NCBI GenBank assembly: GCA_029817715.1 | Contig: JARUPY010000606.1 | Location: 7,750,001-7,814,000, forward strand | Reading direction: 5' to 3' | Length of the DNA stretch: 64,000 nucleotides | Source: Melastoma dodecandrum | Lineage: Eukaryota > Streptophyta > Magnoliopsida > Myrtales > Melastomataceae | Part shown: positions 35,776 to 47,325 of the stretch, piece by piece | Layout of the letters: the number at the start of each line of letters is the position of its first letter | How positions within the stretch are numbered: position 1 is the first letter of the stretch | The notes under the pieces: generated by a model | What the model saw: the letters and a program-made list of their open reading frames with translations, nothing else | Told to the model about the DNA's origin: nothing | Database searches by the model: none | Position numbers and translations under genes: made by a program

Positions 35776-37863
35776 TGTTAGTCATGTTTTGATGATGAGC
35801 TTGAGAAGCTAGTTGCTGTAACACTTCGCTTATTCTTAGTGATGAGCTTGAGAAATGTGTTGCTGAATCACAGCAAGCAACAATTACAGTTTGCTACGTT
35901 ATAGTAAAATATTACTGTGATTTTACGCATAAACACTGAAAATATGGAAACATATTTTCTAATATTCACATTTTATTTTGGGCTAATTCAGAATATTCGT
36001 CTGAGTGTCCAAGTTCATTTAATCTAGCTTAATGATCTCATTATAAATGTTTAGGCATCTAAATATTGCGAGATTAGCTTTCCAAATTTAATTTTGGAAA
36101 CAAAATATTTCTTGGATATCCTGCAGCAATGTTACGCTGCAAGCTAAGTAATGTGTCGTTACACTTAAGAAAGACCTTGCTGCGTTACAGCAAAACTATT
36201 CTGCGTTATTGTGCTGATGAAAGAATAATTATTATTCCAGAATTGCTTATTGCAGTCTAATTATATTTAATGATTAGATATATTATCTGATTATGATAAT
36301 CATTATTTAATCTAATAAGATTATACGTGCAAGGAATATCATCAAAGATTTCCTTCCCTTCTTGGTCATTATGACCGTTGAGCATCCTGTTGCTGATCCA
36401 CGATTACAGCTTCCTGTATTCTGATTTTAGGAAACAAATTATTCGTTTTTGGGAAATCGATTATTTGTTTCGTTCCTTTTTATACCAGACGACCCTCACA
36501 TAATCTTATAACGTTTTTGAACGATTTCTAAGTAGGCTGAGTGGCTGAGTGGTCTGAGTGGTCGACGGAGAGCGGAAGGTGCTAAGTGTCTCCTGGTTCT
36601 TATTGCTCGCAAACTGCGTGCGAGGGTGTCAAGGGGCTGAGTTCAGATTCCTTGATCGTCGTGAGAGGGACTAGGTGTCCTCGGTGCGTTCAACGAGCAG
36701 CCGGCGAATCGTCTGAGGGAAGCTAAGTGAATACCTGTGCTGATTGCAGTAACCGGTTGCTGACCCATCGGCAAGAAGCCGTTCTTGTCGTGTCTTTTCG
36801 CAGGGAAGTCTCGAGCCTACGGAGTTTGAGCAGTTAGACACGCACTTGCGGGTGCGCGCCAGAAGTCTCGTGCCTGCAGGGTAGAGCAGGAGTTGGGAAC
36901 GCCGCCGGAGTGGAAAGAGGTCCTCCTGAGCACAGGGGTGCTGTGCAGAAGTCTTGAACGCCTGATACAGAGGGGTAGTAAAGCAGGTTGCGTGGAAGCC
37001 AACGGATCGGAAAATTCCACCCTAGGCACTGGGTGTGCAGTGCAGTGAGTCACGGCTGTGGTAACCGTGCACGTCCAAACTGAGTGTAGGACGTATACCT
37101 ACTAAGTGGTCTTTGTGGTTCTCTTTGTGATCTTTGTGGTTCTTCTCTTCGTGATCTTTGTGGTGATCTATTTGATCAACTTTGTGGTTGTCTCTCTTGC
37201 GCTTATAGACAAGATCATCCTGAGAAGGGACGAAATCTTTGTGGAAATCCTCTTCTGAGCAAACAACTGCCGAAGCAATCCTTCGCTGTGAAGCATAAAC
37301 GGGCTACTCTCTGAGAAGCCATTCTTCACTGTAAGGAATTATCTGTGAGGATTTATATGCTAACACAACGATGTCTCTCTGCTTTGATAGTCAGGTTTTT
37401 ATTAAGCGACAACGAGCTGTGTGCGAATCCTTTGAGCAATCAACTGCTGAGCGTGAGCATCATTCTGCTGGACACGAGCAGACGTCCACTGTGTGAGGAG
37501 CTGACCGTTGCCAGGAGTGATCATCTGTTGTACGGGATTCTAAATCTCACTTTGTGAGAAAAACTTACGCCTAGTGCAAGGGCTCTTTGCACCCATTATT
37601 TTCAAATAGTGGAATCACCTCTACGGTGGAAAGTGGACGTAGGTCGATTAAGGCCGAACCACTATAAACTACTGTGTCCCTTACGATCGCGTAAACACTA
37701 GTACGAGAATCCAACGATTAAGTCGTAACGGTTACAGCAAAGCAATTCTCATTCTGAGAAACGTTCTGCTGTGATACAGTACGCTTCCGCTGACACTGAG
37801 AAAGGGCGAAAAAGTTATAAACACTAATTCACCCCCCTCTTAGTGTTCCTGAACGATCCAACA
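35776..37863 (+). repeat. 3' LTR of Sirevirus-like element
   Basis: TGTTAGTCATG … GATCCAACA, collinear with the 5' LTR. It is followed by a primer site and gag leader instead of host flank. Confidence 0.9.
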
Positions 37864-38069
37864 ATTGGTATCAGAGCGGGTTTGCTGGAAAGCTTTCTGT
37901 GTGATTGCTAGTACAGAACTCTGTTGCTGAACCAAAACGCTTGTTGCTGACAGTCTTACATTAAGCACAGTAAGGTGCTGCTGGGTACTGAACAGAATGT
38001 CAATGCTCTTGACTGATGGTCATTCGACCGAACGTCCACCGCTCTTTGCAGGACAACACTTCTCATATA
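37864..38069 (+). mobile_element. Truncated second internal region after the 3' LTR
   Basis: Repeats 28703-28907 (primer site, leader, first gag codons to GRHFSY) with small differences such as AAAACG for AAAACAG, then switches within TTCTCATAT to host sequence found at 60436 on. Confidence 0.88.
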
Positions 38070-38267
38070 ACTAGACTATTTATAACAAAGGGGAAAAGAC
38101 TCTTAAACTTCCGACTCGAAATTTCTAGATGACTGTTCAGCTTCCATTGCCTGAGAGCGTCACTTCGCCTGACAGCTTCGCTTCTTCAAAAGACTCTTAG
38201 TCTTCCAAGCGACTATTGTTTTTCCGACTCTTGGACTTCCAGGCAACTCTTGAACTTTCAGACGACA
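38070..38267 (-). mobile_element. Copia LTR remnant (right part) upstream of B-type gene
   Basis: AACTAGACTATTTATAACAA onward matches 60436-60624; the left part of this LTR is missing, replaced by the Sirevirus-like element. Confidence 0.65.
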
Positions 38268-38447
38268 TAATCAATTTTATTTTCAGTAGTGTATTGTATG
38301 CCGTCATATTAAGCGAGATATACTGGTCAGAGCATCTGCGGACATGGATAAGTTTAGGTCATATTGTAACTCGCTCGGCTCGCCTCATTGCTGTGGTGCA
38401 TGTGCAAAGAGTCGTATGTTCATCATCCAGGAAAATGGGGTATGGAA

Positions 38448-38534
38448 GAGGTATGAAATCGGGGACACTTGCTGCAACAACAGCTGAATAGGCACTTCTG
38501 AGGAATAAGAGATCGCTACTGACAAATTCTCTCG
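38448..38534 (+). pseudogene. Relic of WAK-like juxtamembrane exon, copy 2
   Basis: CTTGCTGCAACAACAGCTGA … ATCGCTACTGACAAATTCTC, same relic as 9949-10036, with an in-frame TAG after the QQQL-like codons. Confidence 0.55.
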
Positions 38535-38970
38535 GTTTGTAAATACGTAATTATCTTGACTATATTAACTATTTTTTTATTTTTCGGTTGCCTGGAAAAG
38601 ATCAAAGGAACGTCTAGTGGACGTCTCTGTGGGATGTTTTCAAGACTTTTTATCGATTGTCATTACTACGATAACGATCACCTGATATGGCGATAACTGT
38701 CTGTGATAGGGAGGTGCCTATTCTTCGAGGAAGGTGGCAGCTTCATATACTTGGTCAGGTCAAGAATGGCCGTGGTCCCCCAAGAGAAAGTTCCTGGTGT
38801 TTTCTATAGTTGTAGTCCCCACATCGATTCGGAAAATGTAACCGCAGCCTTTTATGACCAACCCCTGTTCCGGTTAAGAATGATCGGAAGACTTCACTTT
38901 GTCCAGAGGCTTTATTAAGTCCAGAGGTTGGTTGGCGTGTTGGTGTTGTTGTTCAAGGAGAAGCCGAAAG

Positions 38971-41479
38971 ATGCACAGGTCGGTGGTATTCCTGAGCCTG
39001 GTGCTCTTCCTCCTGATAAACACGCTTCCATCACTTGCCAAGCCTCGTCTAGCCAGGCCGAACTGTAACGAGTCATGCGTGGATTCAGATGTTAATATTC
39101 CCTTCCCTTTTGGGATTGGATCCGACTGCTGCTTGGATGAGTGGTACGAGATAGACTGCAGGAATGGCAGCTCTACGCCTTTCCTGAAGAAGATCGACTT
39201 GGAAGTCCTCAATATCTCGTTGCCAGAATATAATTACCTGCTGATCGCTGACGGTTCAATCAAAGTTCGCTTCCCTGTGGTTACCAACGGTAGCTGTGCC
39301 GGTCACATAGGCGATCATCCCCCGAGCTTGGAAGGAAGCAATTTCTTCTTCTCCCCGATGAGTAATATGTTTAATGTGGTCGGATGCAATGTTCTTGCCT
39401 TGATGAACGGTAGCATGTCCGGAGTGTCTGGCTGCAAGGCCGGTTGCGGTGCGGGGAAATTCAGCTGGAATGGTAGCTGTCCCATCGGGAACAGCTGTTG
39501 CCGCACCAGCCTCCCCTCAAACCTACAGGAGTTTAAAGTGGAGTTCAGGGATGTCTCCGGGGGGGACTGCATCTACGCATTCCTGGCTGACCAATCCTTT
39601 TTGGTTTCAAACTACTCTGATTTGGATCCCATAGGAGCCGGCCATGGATACGTTCCCGTGGTGCTTGAATGGGGGATTTCAAATCATACTGACCCTTTGT
39701 TTCTATTGGATTACCTCAACGACCACCGGTATTGTCGAAATCAAAGCTTTTCGAGTTACCACAGGGTGATGCCATTTATCCAGTGTGCCTGCTATGGCGG
39801 CTATGACGGCAACGGTTATATGCCGAATTCATGTGAAGGTTAGTCTATGGTGGCCGATTAGTCTGACTCTTGATTTCATTTACGGTCGTCATTCATTGCC
39901 ATCATTGATATATAAACATGTCTTCCCTATCATAATCCTTTCTTAATGCGGCTGATCTTCTTCTGCTAACTGAATTTCCGATGGGTGAAGAACATCTTCA
40001 CTGATATATAAAGTATCAATCTCATCTCCTCAGATATAGATGAATGCGTGTTGTCTCCCCACTACAGAGAACAACAGCTGTGCCCGAACAATCTCAAGTG
40101 CGCTAATACGCCTGGCAGCTATCATTGCGTCGATAGTTGGAAAACCGTTAAGTTTACGCTGATAGGTAAATGTACTAACTCTGCACTTGTAATTTTGATG
40201 TAAGAGGCTCATCCAGTCATAGGAGTTTTCTTCAGCCGTCGGTCTTGTAAAAATTGTGTAATTATTGTGTATTTATATCGATGCAGGAATTGGCTCGGCA
40301 CTTGGTGCGTTGCTGTTGTTGTTCTGCGCTTGGAGGTTGCGCAAGTATATCAAGAAGAGGAAGGAAATAAAGCTGAGGAAGAAGCATTTCGAACGAAATG
40401 GAGGACTCTTGCTGCAACAACAGCTGAACTCCCCCGACGGATGCTTGGAGCAAAGCAGAATATTCACCTCCAAGGATTTGCAGGTCGCTACTGACAACTT
40501 CAGCCAAAGCAGAGTGCTCGGCCATGGTGGCCAAGGCACAGTCTACAAGGGGATGTTGGCCGACGGGCGAATTGTTGCCATCAAGAAATCGTTGGTTGTA
40601 GATGAGGAAAAGCTCGAGCAGTTCATCAACGAGGTCGTCATCCTATCCCAGATCAACCACAGGAACATCGTGAAGTTGCTGGGATGTTGTCTGGAAACCG
40701 AAGTTCCACTTCTCGTCTACGAGTTCATACCGAACGGGACCTTATTCGAGTACCTCCACGATCCCAACGAAGGGCTTCCAGTAAGCTGGGAGACTCGTCT
40801 TCGCATCGGCGCCGAAATCTCCGGAGCCCTATCGTATCTGCACTCTGCCGCATCCATACCGATATACCACAGGGACATCAAGTCCACCAATATCCTTCTT
40901 GACGAGAAATATCGGGCAAAAGTGGCCGATTTCGGTACGTCCAAGTCGGTCTCCCTCGAGCAGACCCACGTGACCACTCTGGTCCAGGGAACTTTTGGGT
41001 ACTTGGACCCGGAATACTTCCAGACAAGCCAGTTCACGGACAAGAGCGATGTGTACAGCTTCGGTGTGGTGCTCGTGGAACTCTTAACGGGGCAAAAGCC
41101 TATATCATCCGCTCGGGCAGAAGAGGGAAGAAGCCTGGCAACATACTTCATAATATGCACGGAGGAGAACCAGCTGTTCGATATCCTTCACCCACAGGTG
41201 AAACAGGAAGGGACCGAAGAAGAGATTTCTAGGGTCGCCCGTCTCGCCAAAAGGTGCTTGCACTTGCACGGCAGGAACCGTCCGACAATGAGGGAAGTCG
41301 CTGCAGAATTGGAGGAAATCAGAAACATCCAATTTCCTTCCGGCATCCTCAAGGGTCAGGAAAAAAATGGCATCATGGAAGAGCACACTGCTGGTTTAGC
41401 TCCTGGCAGGTCGTTTGCAGAAACTATGACATTCACATCGCAAGACGAACTGCCGCTGATGGTTATGGCGAGCTGGTGA
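38971..41479 (+). CDS. WAK-like receptor kinase, B-type, intact (730 aa)
   Basis: Exons 38971-39838, 40034-40165, 40287-41479; 731 codons with stop. Signal peptide [21 protein letters not shown]-type ectodomain with its own variant patches ([28 protein letters not shown]). The EGF exon is B-type and three bases longer than at 10480 ([17 protein letters not shown]), with Ser for Arg before WKTVK. Transmembrane [10 protein letters not shown]. Kinase complete: Lys about 433, HRD Asp about 530, DFG Asp about 548. B-type tail ([16 protein letters not shown]…MASW). Poly(A) signal 41545-41550. Upstream region LTR-derived as at 10480. Ligand unknown; family members bind pectin fragments. Confidence 0.95.
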
Positions 41480-42479
41480 GTCATTAGCGGATCAAGACAC
41501 AGGATTTCCGAATTATGGTCATTATAGCAATAGTTAGTAATCCAAATAAAGGCCTCCGTCCAAGGGAAAGTCAAGCTAATTATAGATGCCAATAGGCGTC
41601 CGCCATGCCTGGTTGTGGGTATAGTTTGCAGCTGCTGGTATAACCTTTCTCGCCTTCAGAAGGAAGTTATCTCTTCCGATGATGATGATGTTATACTGCT
41701 CGTGTAAACAACAGGGTTTCCGATTATGTCGTAAATTGTTAGTTTTTCTTTATATTCAGCGGAAGCAACCTCTTAATTAGATTATGCATGAAGGGAAGAT
41801 CAGGAATGAGAGTCGCTAGAATTAACTGTTCGTTTTCTCACCATTCGCCCTTCAAACTGAAACTTGATTTGATGCACCTGACAACAAGGAGGAATGCGTT
41901 GAGATGAGATGTGGGCATCTAAATCTCTATAGATGGTATTATGCTCTTGGAAGACAGTAAGTGCTCTGGACGATTTAACGCTACTCTGGCAATGGGCTCC
42001 GATAGAAGTACGATGGCGGAAACTCAAGTCCGTGAAGAGGTGCATGCCAGTGGTTTCTCACGGACCGCAACCTTTCCTATCAACCTAACGGATTTCAGTG
42101 TAGAGTTCCACACGGGTAGAGTGGATCTTGCAAAATTCTTGGGTCTAGAGCCATGGAACTCTCACCGTCCTGCGATGGGAATATTCCGGTGGCACTGGAG
42201 TGTGTCTTAGAAAATTGGTTCAAGGCTTGTGATGCAAATATGCTGGGTTGATGCTGGTCCTGGGAGGTAAGGTTCCAGCTCAGGATGAGCTCCAAGTGCT
42301 CCAGAGTGTATTTACCTATCAACCCAAACTTCATGTCCTTCCAAACACCCAAGTGATCCTAGAATCACAATGAAACTCTGATGAATATGGTTCCTGACAG
42401 GAAATCACGGAACCTCCAATCCTAGGACGGTTTAAGTTGATGCAGCGGAAGCATAAAAGTTTAACTGCACTAATGCCCT
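41480..42479. other. B-to-A spacer, copy 3
   Basis: Close copy of 620-1624 and 12983-13987, including the open 89-codon frame (41941-42210). Nothing else supported. Confidence 0.6.
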
Positions 42480-42881
42480 GAGAATCGACCTAGAAGATAT
42501 TTGTTTGCACAGTGGTCAGCTAAAACGTTTTCAAAACCTTTTGAATGTTAGGCAGTGGCGACGACGACGTCCACAACGACATGATACTGGAAGAACGAAA
42601 CCAATGAGGACACGGAATAACCAGCGATAAAGACGTGCCGGGGGTGTTTCGAGGAAGGAGGCTTCTTTTTTTAGTTAGTCCAGATAGGACGTGGCCCCAG
42701 GGAGGAAGTTCGAAGTATTACCATCTAGTAGCGTGGAATTCCAGACCATATCGATTGGAAATGTTACCGCAGCCTCTTATGACCGAATCCTGTATCAGTT
42801 AAGATTGACCGTTAATGACTTCAATCTGTTCAGAGATTAGTTGTTGCGTTGTTGCTGTTGTTGTTCAGAAGACGCAGAGTG

Positions 42882-43082
42882 ATGTGCAGGTTGGTGGTAT
42901 TCCTGAGCCTGGTGCTCTTCCTCCTGATAAACACACTTCCATCACTTGCGAAGCCTCCTCTAGCCAAACCGTACTGTAACGAGTCATGTGTGGATTCAGA
43001 TGGTATTCCTGAGAATCGACCCAGAAGATATTTGTTTGCACAGTGGTCAGCTAAAACGTTTTCAAAACCTTTTGAATGTTAG
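42882..43082 (+). CDS. 66-residue signal-peptide mini-protein, array 3 module 1
   Basis: Identical in sequence to the product of 2027-2227. Signal peptide, LAKPYCNESC stub, then repeat-encoded basic tail. Expression unknown. Confidence 0.4.
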   Translation: MCRLVVFLSLVLFLLINTLPSLAKPPLAKPYCNESCVDSDGIPENRPRRYLFAQWSAKTFSKPFEC

Positions 43083-43412
43083 GCAGTGGCGACGACGACG
43101 TCCACAACGACATGATACTGGAAGAACGAAACCAATGAGGACACGGAATAACCAGCGATAAAGACGTGCCGGGGGTGTTTCGAGGAAGGAGGCTTCTTCT
43201 TTTAGTTAGTCCAGATAGGACGTGGCCCCAGGGAGGAAGTTCGAAGTATTACCATCTAGTAGCGTGGAATTCCAGACCATATCGATTGGAATTGTTACCG
43301 CAGCCTCTTATGACCGAATCCTGTATCAGTTAAGATTGACCGTTAATGACTTCAATCTGTTCAGAGATTAGTTGTTGCGTTGTTGCTGTTGTTGTTCAGA
43401 AGACGCAGAGTG

Positions 43413-43613
43413 ATGTGCAGGTTGGTGGTATTCCTGAGCCTGGTGCTCTTCCTCCTGATAAACACACTTCCATCACTTGCGAAGCCTCCTCTAGCCAAAC
43501 CGTACTGTAACGAGTCATGTGTGGATTCAGATGGTATTCCTGAGAATCGACCCAGAAGATATTTGTTTGCACAGTGGTCAGCTAAAACGTTTTCAAACCC
43601 TTTTGACTGTTAG
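43413..43613 (+). CDS. 66-residue signal-peptide mini-protein, array 3 module 2
   Basis: Tail differs at two places (SNPFDC for SKPFEC); frame and length kept. Confidence 0.4.
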   Translation: MCRLVVFLSLVLFLLINTLPSLAKPPLAKPYCNESCVDSDGIPENRPRRYLFAQWSAKTFSNPFDC

Positions 43614-43943
43614 GCAGTGGCGACGACGACGTCCACAACGACATGATACTGGGAGAACGAAACCAATGAGGACACGGAATAACCAGCGATAAAGACGTGC
43701 CGGGGGTGTTTCGAGGAAGGAGGCTTCTTTTTTTAGTTAGTCCAGATAGGACGTGGCCCCAGGGAGGAAGTTCGAAGTATTACCATCTAGTAGCGTGGAA
43801 TTCCAGACCATATCGATTGGAATTGTTACCGCAGCCTCTTATGACCGAATCCTGTATCAGTTAAGATTGACCGTTAATGACTTCAATCTGTTCAGAGATT
43901 AGTTGTTGCGTTGTTGCTGTTGTTGTTCAGAAGACGCAGAGTG

Positions 43944-44144
43944 ATGTGCAGGTTGGTGGTATTCCTGAGCCTGGTGCTCTTCCTCCTGATAAACACACTT
44001 CCATCACTTGCGAAGCCTCCTCTAGCCAAACCGTACTGTAACGAGTCATGTGTGAATTCAGATGGTATTCCTGAGAATCGACCCAGAAGATATTTGTTTG
44101 CACAGTGGTCAGATAAAACGTTTTCAAAACCTTTTGAATGTTAG
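43944..44144 (+). CDS. 66-residue signal-peptide mini-protein, array 3 module 3
   Basis: Asn for Asp in CVNSDG and Asp for Ala in QWSDK; frame and length kept. Confidence 0.4.
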   Translation: MCRLVVFLSLVLFLLINTLPSLAKPPLAKPYCNESCVNSDGIPENRPRRYLFAQWSDKTFSKPFEC

Positions 44145-44474
44145 GCAGTGGCGACGACGACGTCCACAACGACATGATACTGGAAGAACGAAACCAATGA
44201 GGACACGGAATAACCAGCGATAAAGACGTGCCGGGGGTGTTTCGAGGAAGGAGGCTTCTTTTTTTAGTTAGTCCAGATAGGACGTGGCCCCAGGGAGGAA
44301 GTTCGAAGTATTACCATCTAGTAGCGTGGAATTCCAGACCATATCGATTGGAATTGTTACCGCAGCCTCTTATGACCGAATCCTGTATCAGTTAAGATTG
44401 ACCGTTAATGACTTCAATCTGTTCAGAGATTAGTTGTTGCGTTGTTGCTGTTGTTGTTCAGAAGACGCAGAGTG

Positions 44475-44675
44475 ATGTGCAGGTTGGTGGTATTCCTGAG
44501 CCTGGTGCTCTTCCTCCTGATAAACACACTTCCATCACTTGCGAAGCCTCCTCTAGCCAAACCGTACTGTAACGAGTCATGTGTGGATTCAGATGGTATT
44601 CCTGAGAATCGACCCAGAAGATATTTGTTTGCACAGTGGTCAGCTAAAACGTTTTCAAAACCTTTTGAATGTTAG
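44475..44675 (+). CDS. 66-residue signal-peptide mini-protein, array 3 module 4
   Basis: Same product as module 1 of this array. Confidence 0.4.
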   Translation: MCRLVVFLSLVLFLLINTLPSLAKPPLAKPYCNESCVDSDGIPENRPRRYLFAQWSAKTFSKPFEC

Positions 44676-45005
44676 GCAGTGGCGACGACGACGTCCACAA
44701 CGACATGATACTGGAAGAACGAAACCAATGAGGACACGGAATAACCAGCGATAAAGACGTGCCGGGGGTGTTTCGAGGAAGGAGGCTTCTTTTTTTAGTT
44801 AGTCCAGATAGGACGTGGCCCCAGGGAGGAAGTTCGAAGTATTACCATCTAGTAGCGTGGAATTCCAGACCATATCGATTGGAATTGTTACCGCAGCCTC
44901 TTATGACCGAATCCTGTATCAGTTAAGATTGACCGTTAATGACTTCAATCTGTTCAGAGATTAGTTGTTGCGTTGTTGCTGTTGTTGTTCAGAAGACGCA
45001 GAGTG

Positions 45006-45206
45006 ATGTGCAGGTTGGTGGTATTCCTGAGCCTGGTGCTCTTCCTCCTGATAAACACACTTCCATCACTTGCGAAGCCTCCTCTAGCCAAACCGTACTG
45101 TAACGAGTCATGTGTGAATTCAGATGGTATTCCTGAGAATCGACCCAGAAGATATTTGTTTGCACAGTGGTCAGATAAAATGTTTTCAAAACCTTTTGAA
45201 TGTTAG
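45006..45206 (+). CDS. 66-residue signal-peptide mini-protein, array 3 module 5
   Basis: As module 3 with a further Thr to Met change (QWSDKMF); frame and length kept. Confidence 0.4.
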   Translation: MCRLVVFLSLVLFLLINTLPSLAKPPLAKPYCNESCVNSDGIPENRPRRYLFAQWSDKMFSKPFEC

Positions 45207-45536
45207 GCAGTGGCGACGACGACGTCCACAACGACATGATACTGGGAGAACGAAACCAATGAGGACACGGAATAACCAGCGATAAAGAGGTGCCGGGGGT
45301 GTTTCGAGGAAGGAGGCTTCTTCTTTTAGTTAGTCCAGATAGGACGTGGCCCCAGGGAGGAAGTTCGAAGTATTACCATCTAGTAGCGTGGAATTCCAGA
45401 CCATATCGATTGGAATTGTTACCGCAGCCTCTTATGACCGAATCCTGTATCAGTTAAGATTGACCGTTAATGACTTCAATTTGTTCAGAGATTAGTTGTT
45501 GCGTTGTTGCTGTTGTTGTTCAGAAGATGCAGAGTG

Positions 45537-46115
45537 CTGTGCAGGTTGGTGGTATTCCTGAGCCTGATGCTCTTCCTCCTGATAAACACACTTCCATCAC
45601 TTGCCAAGCCTCGTCTAGCCAAGCCGAACTGTAACGAGTCTTGCGTGGATTCAGATGTTACTATTCCCTTCCCTTTTGGGATTGGAACCGGCTGCTTCTT
45701 GGATGAGTGGTACGAGATAGACTGCAGGAATGGCAGCTCTACGCCTTTCCTGAAGAAGATCGACTTGGAAGTCCTCAATATCTCGTTGCCAGAAGATAAT
45801 TACCCGCCGAGCGCTGACGGTTCGATCAAAGTTCGCTTCCCTGTGGTTACCAACGGTAGCTGTGCAGGTCACGGAGGCGATCATCCCCCCAGCTTGGAAG
45901 GAAGCAATTTCATCTTCTCTCCGACGTGGAATACGTTTAATGTGGTCGGATGCACGTTCTTGCCTTGATGAACAGTAACATGTCCGGAGTGTCTGGCTGC
46001 AAGGCCGGTTGCGGTGCGGAGAAATTCAGCAGTAATGGTAGCTGTCCCATCGGGAACAGCTGTTGTAGCACCAGCCTCCCCTCAAACCTACAGGAGTTTA
46101 AAGTGGAGTTCAGGG
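45537..46115 (+). pseudogene. WAK-like A-type exon 1, start lost and truncated
   Basis: Reads as an A-type signal peptide and ectodomain ([34 protein letters not shown]), but the normal ATG is CTG. A one-base loss near 45953 (GGATGCACG for GGATGCAACG) shifts the frame; ectodomain homology resumes at about 45960 ([17 protein letters not shown]). At 46115 it is cut by the miniature-LTR array. The rest of exon 1, the EGF exon and the kinase exon are absent, along with the spacer to the next D-type gene. The next in-frame ATG lies inside the signal peptide (MLFLLINT). Confidence 0.9.
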
Positions 46116-47092
46116 TGTTGGGGCGGGAACCGCCGGGGCCGAGGACGAAGGCGGAAAGCATAACTGGAAACGATGTTCGACGCACAGATTTACGTAGTTC
46201 GGCCCAAAATGGCCTACGTCCACGGGGATGTCCTCCTTGAGATTCCACTATAACAAACGAGTTACACGATTACAAGCCCCCCGAGAAAGTATGGCCCCGA
46301 GTCCCCGTAGAAAGCCATTTACCCGACTCTCAGAACATTCTCACCGCTCACCGTGTATCACTCGTTACAAGTACAACGACTCACTAGAGACCCTGGAGCG
46401 TAGCAACCCGTCGCCTCCCTTACCCTAGTTACAGAGTCTACATTGCACTAACCCGTGGATCTCACATATCCGACTCTCCTCATCGAAGCTCTGGACAATC
46501 CATCTATTTATAATAGACAATAAAATCTAGGACGATATCTTTCCAATATCCCATAATATCACACGAAATCTTACGTGATTGTTGGGGCGGGAACCGCCGG
46601 GGCCGAGGACGAAGGCGGAAAGCATAACTGGAAACGATGTTCGACGCACAGATTTACGTGGTTCGGCCCAAAACGGCCTACGTCCACGGGGAGGTCCTCC
46701 TTGAGATTCCACTATAACAAACGAGTTACATGATTACAAGCCTCCGAGAAAGTATGGCCCCGAGTCCCCGTAGAAAGCCATCTACCCGACTCTCCGAACA
46801 TTCTCACCGCTCACCATGTATCACCCGTTACAAGTACAACGACTCACTAGAGACCCCGGAGCGTGACAACCCGTCGCCTCCCTTATCCTAGTTACAGAGT
46901 CTACATTGTACTAACTCGTGGATCTCACATATCCGACTCTCCTCATCGAAGCTCTGGACAATCCGTCTATTTATAATAGACAATAAAATCTAGGACGATA
47001 TCTTTCCGATATCCCATAATATCACACGAAATCTTACGTGATATTACTTATCAGATTCTCCAAGATTTCAACTTCGGATCATATTCCTAACA

Positions 47093-47325
47093 ATCTCCAC
47101 CTTGAGCCGAAGTCCCTGAAATCTTCAAATCTCCTTCCTAGATCTCCCAGGCTCCGAAAGGCTCCCCTTTCATCCGTGCTTCTTCCAAGCTATCTTTTTA
47201 CCAATCTGTATTCTCGTCGACATCTCGTCAACTACATTGTCGTCCTTCCCCTTATCAAGGCTCACCCCCTCTGAACTTCCGTCAAGGAAATCCACCGATC
47301 TTCACGACCTCGCTCTGATACCAAT
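47093..47325 (-). mobile_element. Miniature internal region 1
   Basis: 233 bp between two LTRs with only primer and polypurine sites recognisable; no ORF of note. Confidence 0.8.

Larger units (their letters stand above)
26614..38069 (+). mobile_element. Sirevirus-like Ty1/copia retrotransposon, decayed
   Basis: Order: 5' LTR 26614-28702, primer site, gag, pol (protease, integrase, RT, RNase H), a third ORF, multiple polypurine tracts, 3' LTR 35776-37863, then about 206 bp of a second internal region. Copia order (integrase before RT), 2.1-kb LTRs, an ORF downstream of pol, and repeated AAAAAGGGGGAGA tracts point to the Sirevirus lineage. Coding parts carry several stops and frameshifts, so it is not autonomous. 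The LTRs are nearly the same length (2089 and 2088 bp) and very similar, so the element is fairly young. No target duplication can be found because the right flank is rearranged. Confidence 0.9.
42480..45665 (+). repeat. 531-bp promoter/signal-peptide array (6 units)
   Basis: Six units with starts exactly 531 bp apart (42480, 43011, 43542, 44073, 44604, 45135). Five are extra modules; the sixth leads into the A-type pseudogene. Modules at 43911 and 44973 share Asn in NSDG and Asp in QWSD, while those at 43380 and 44442 share Asp/Ala, so the array probably grew in two-unit steps. Promoters keep TTGACC. Confidence 0.95.
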
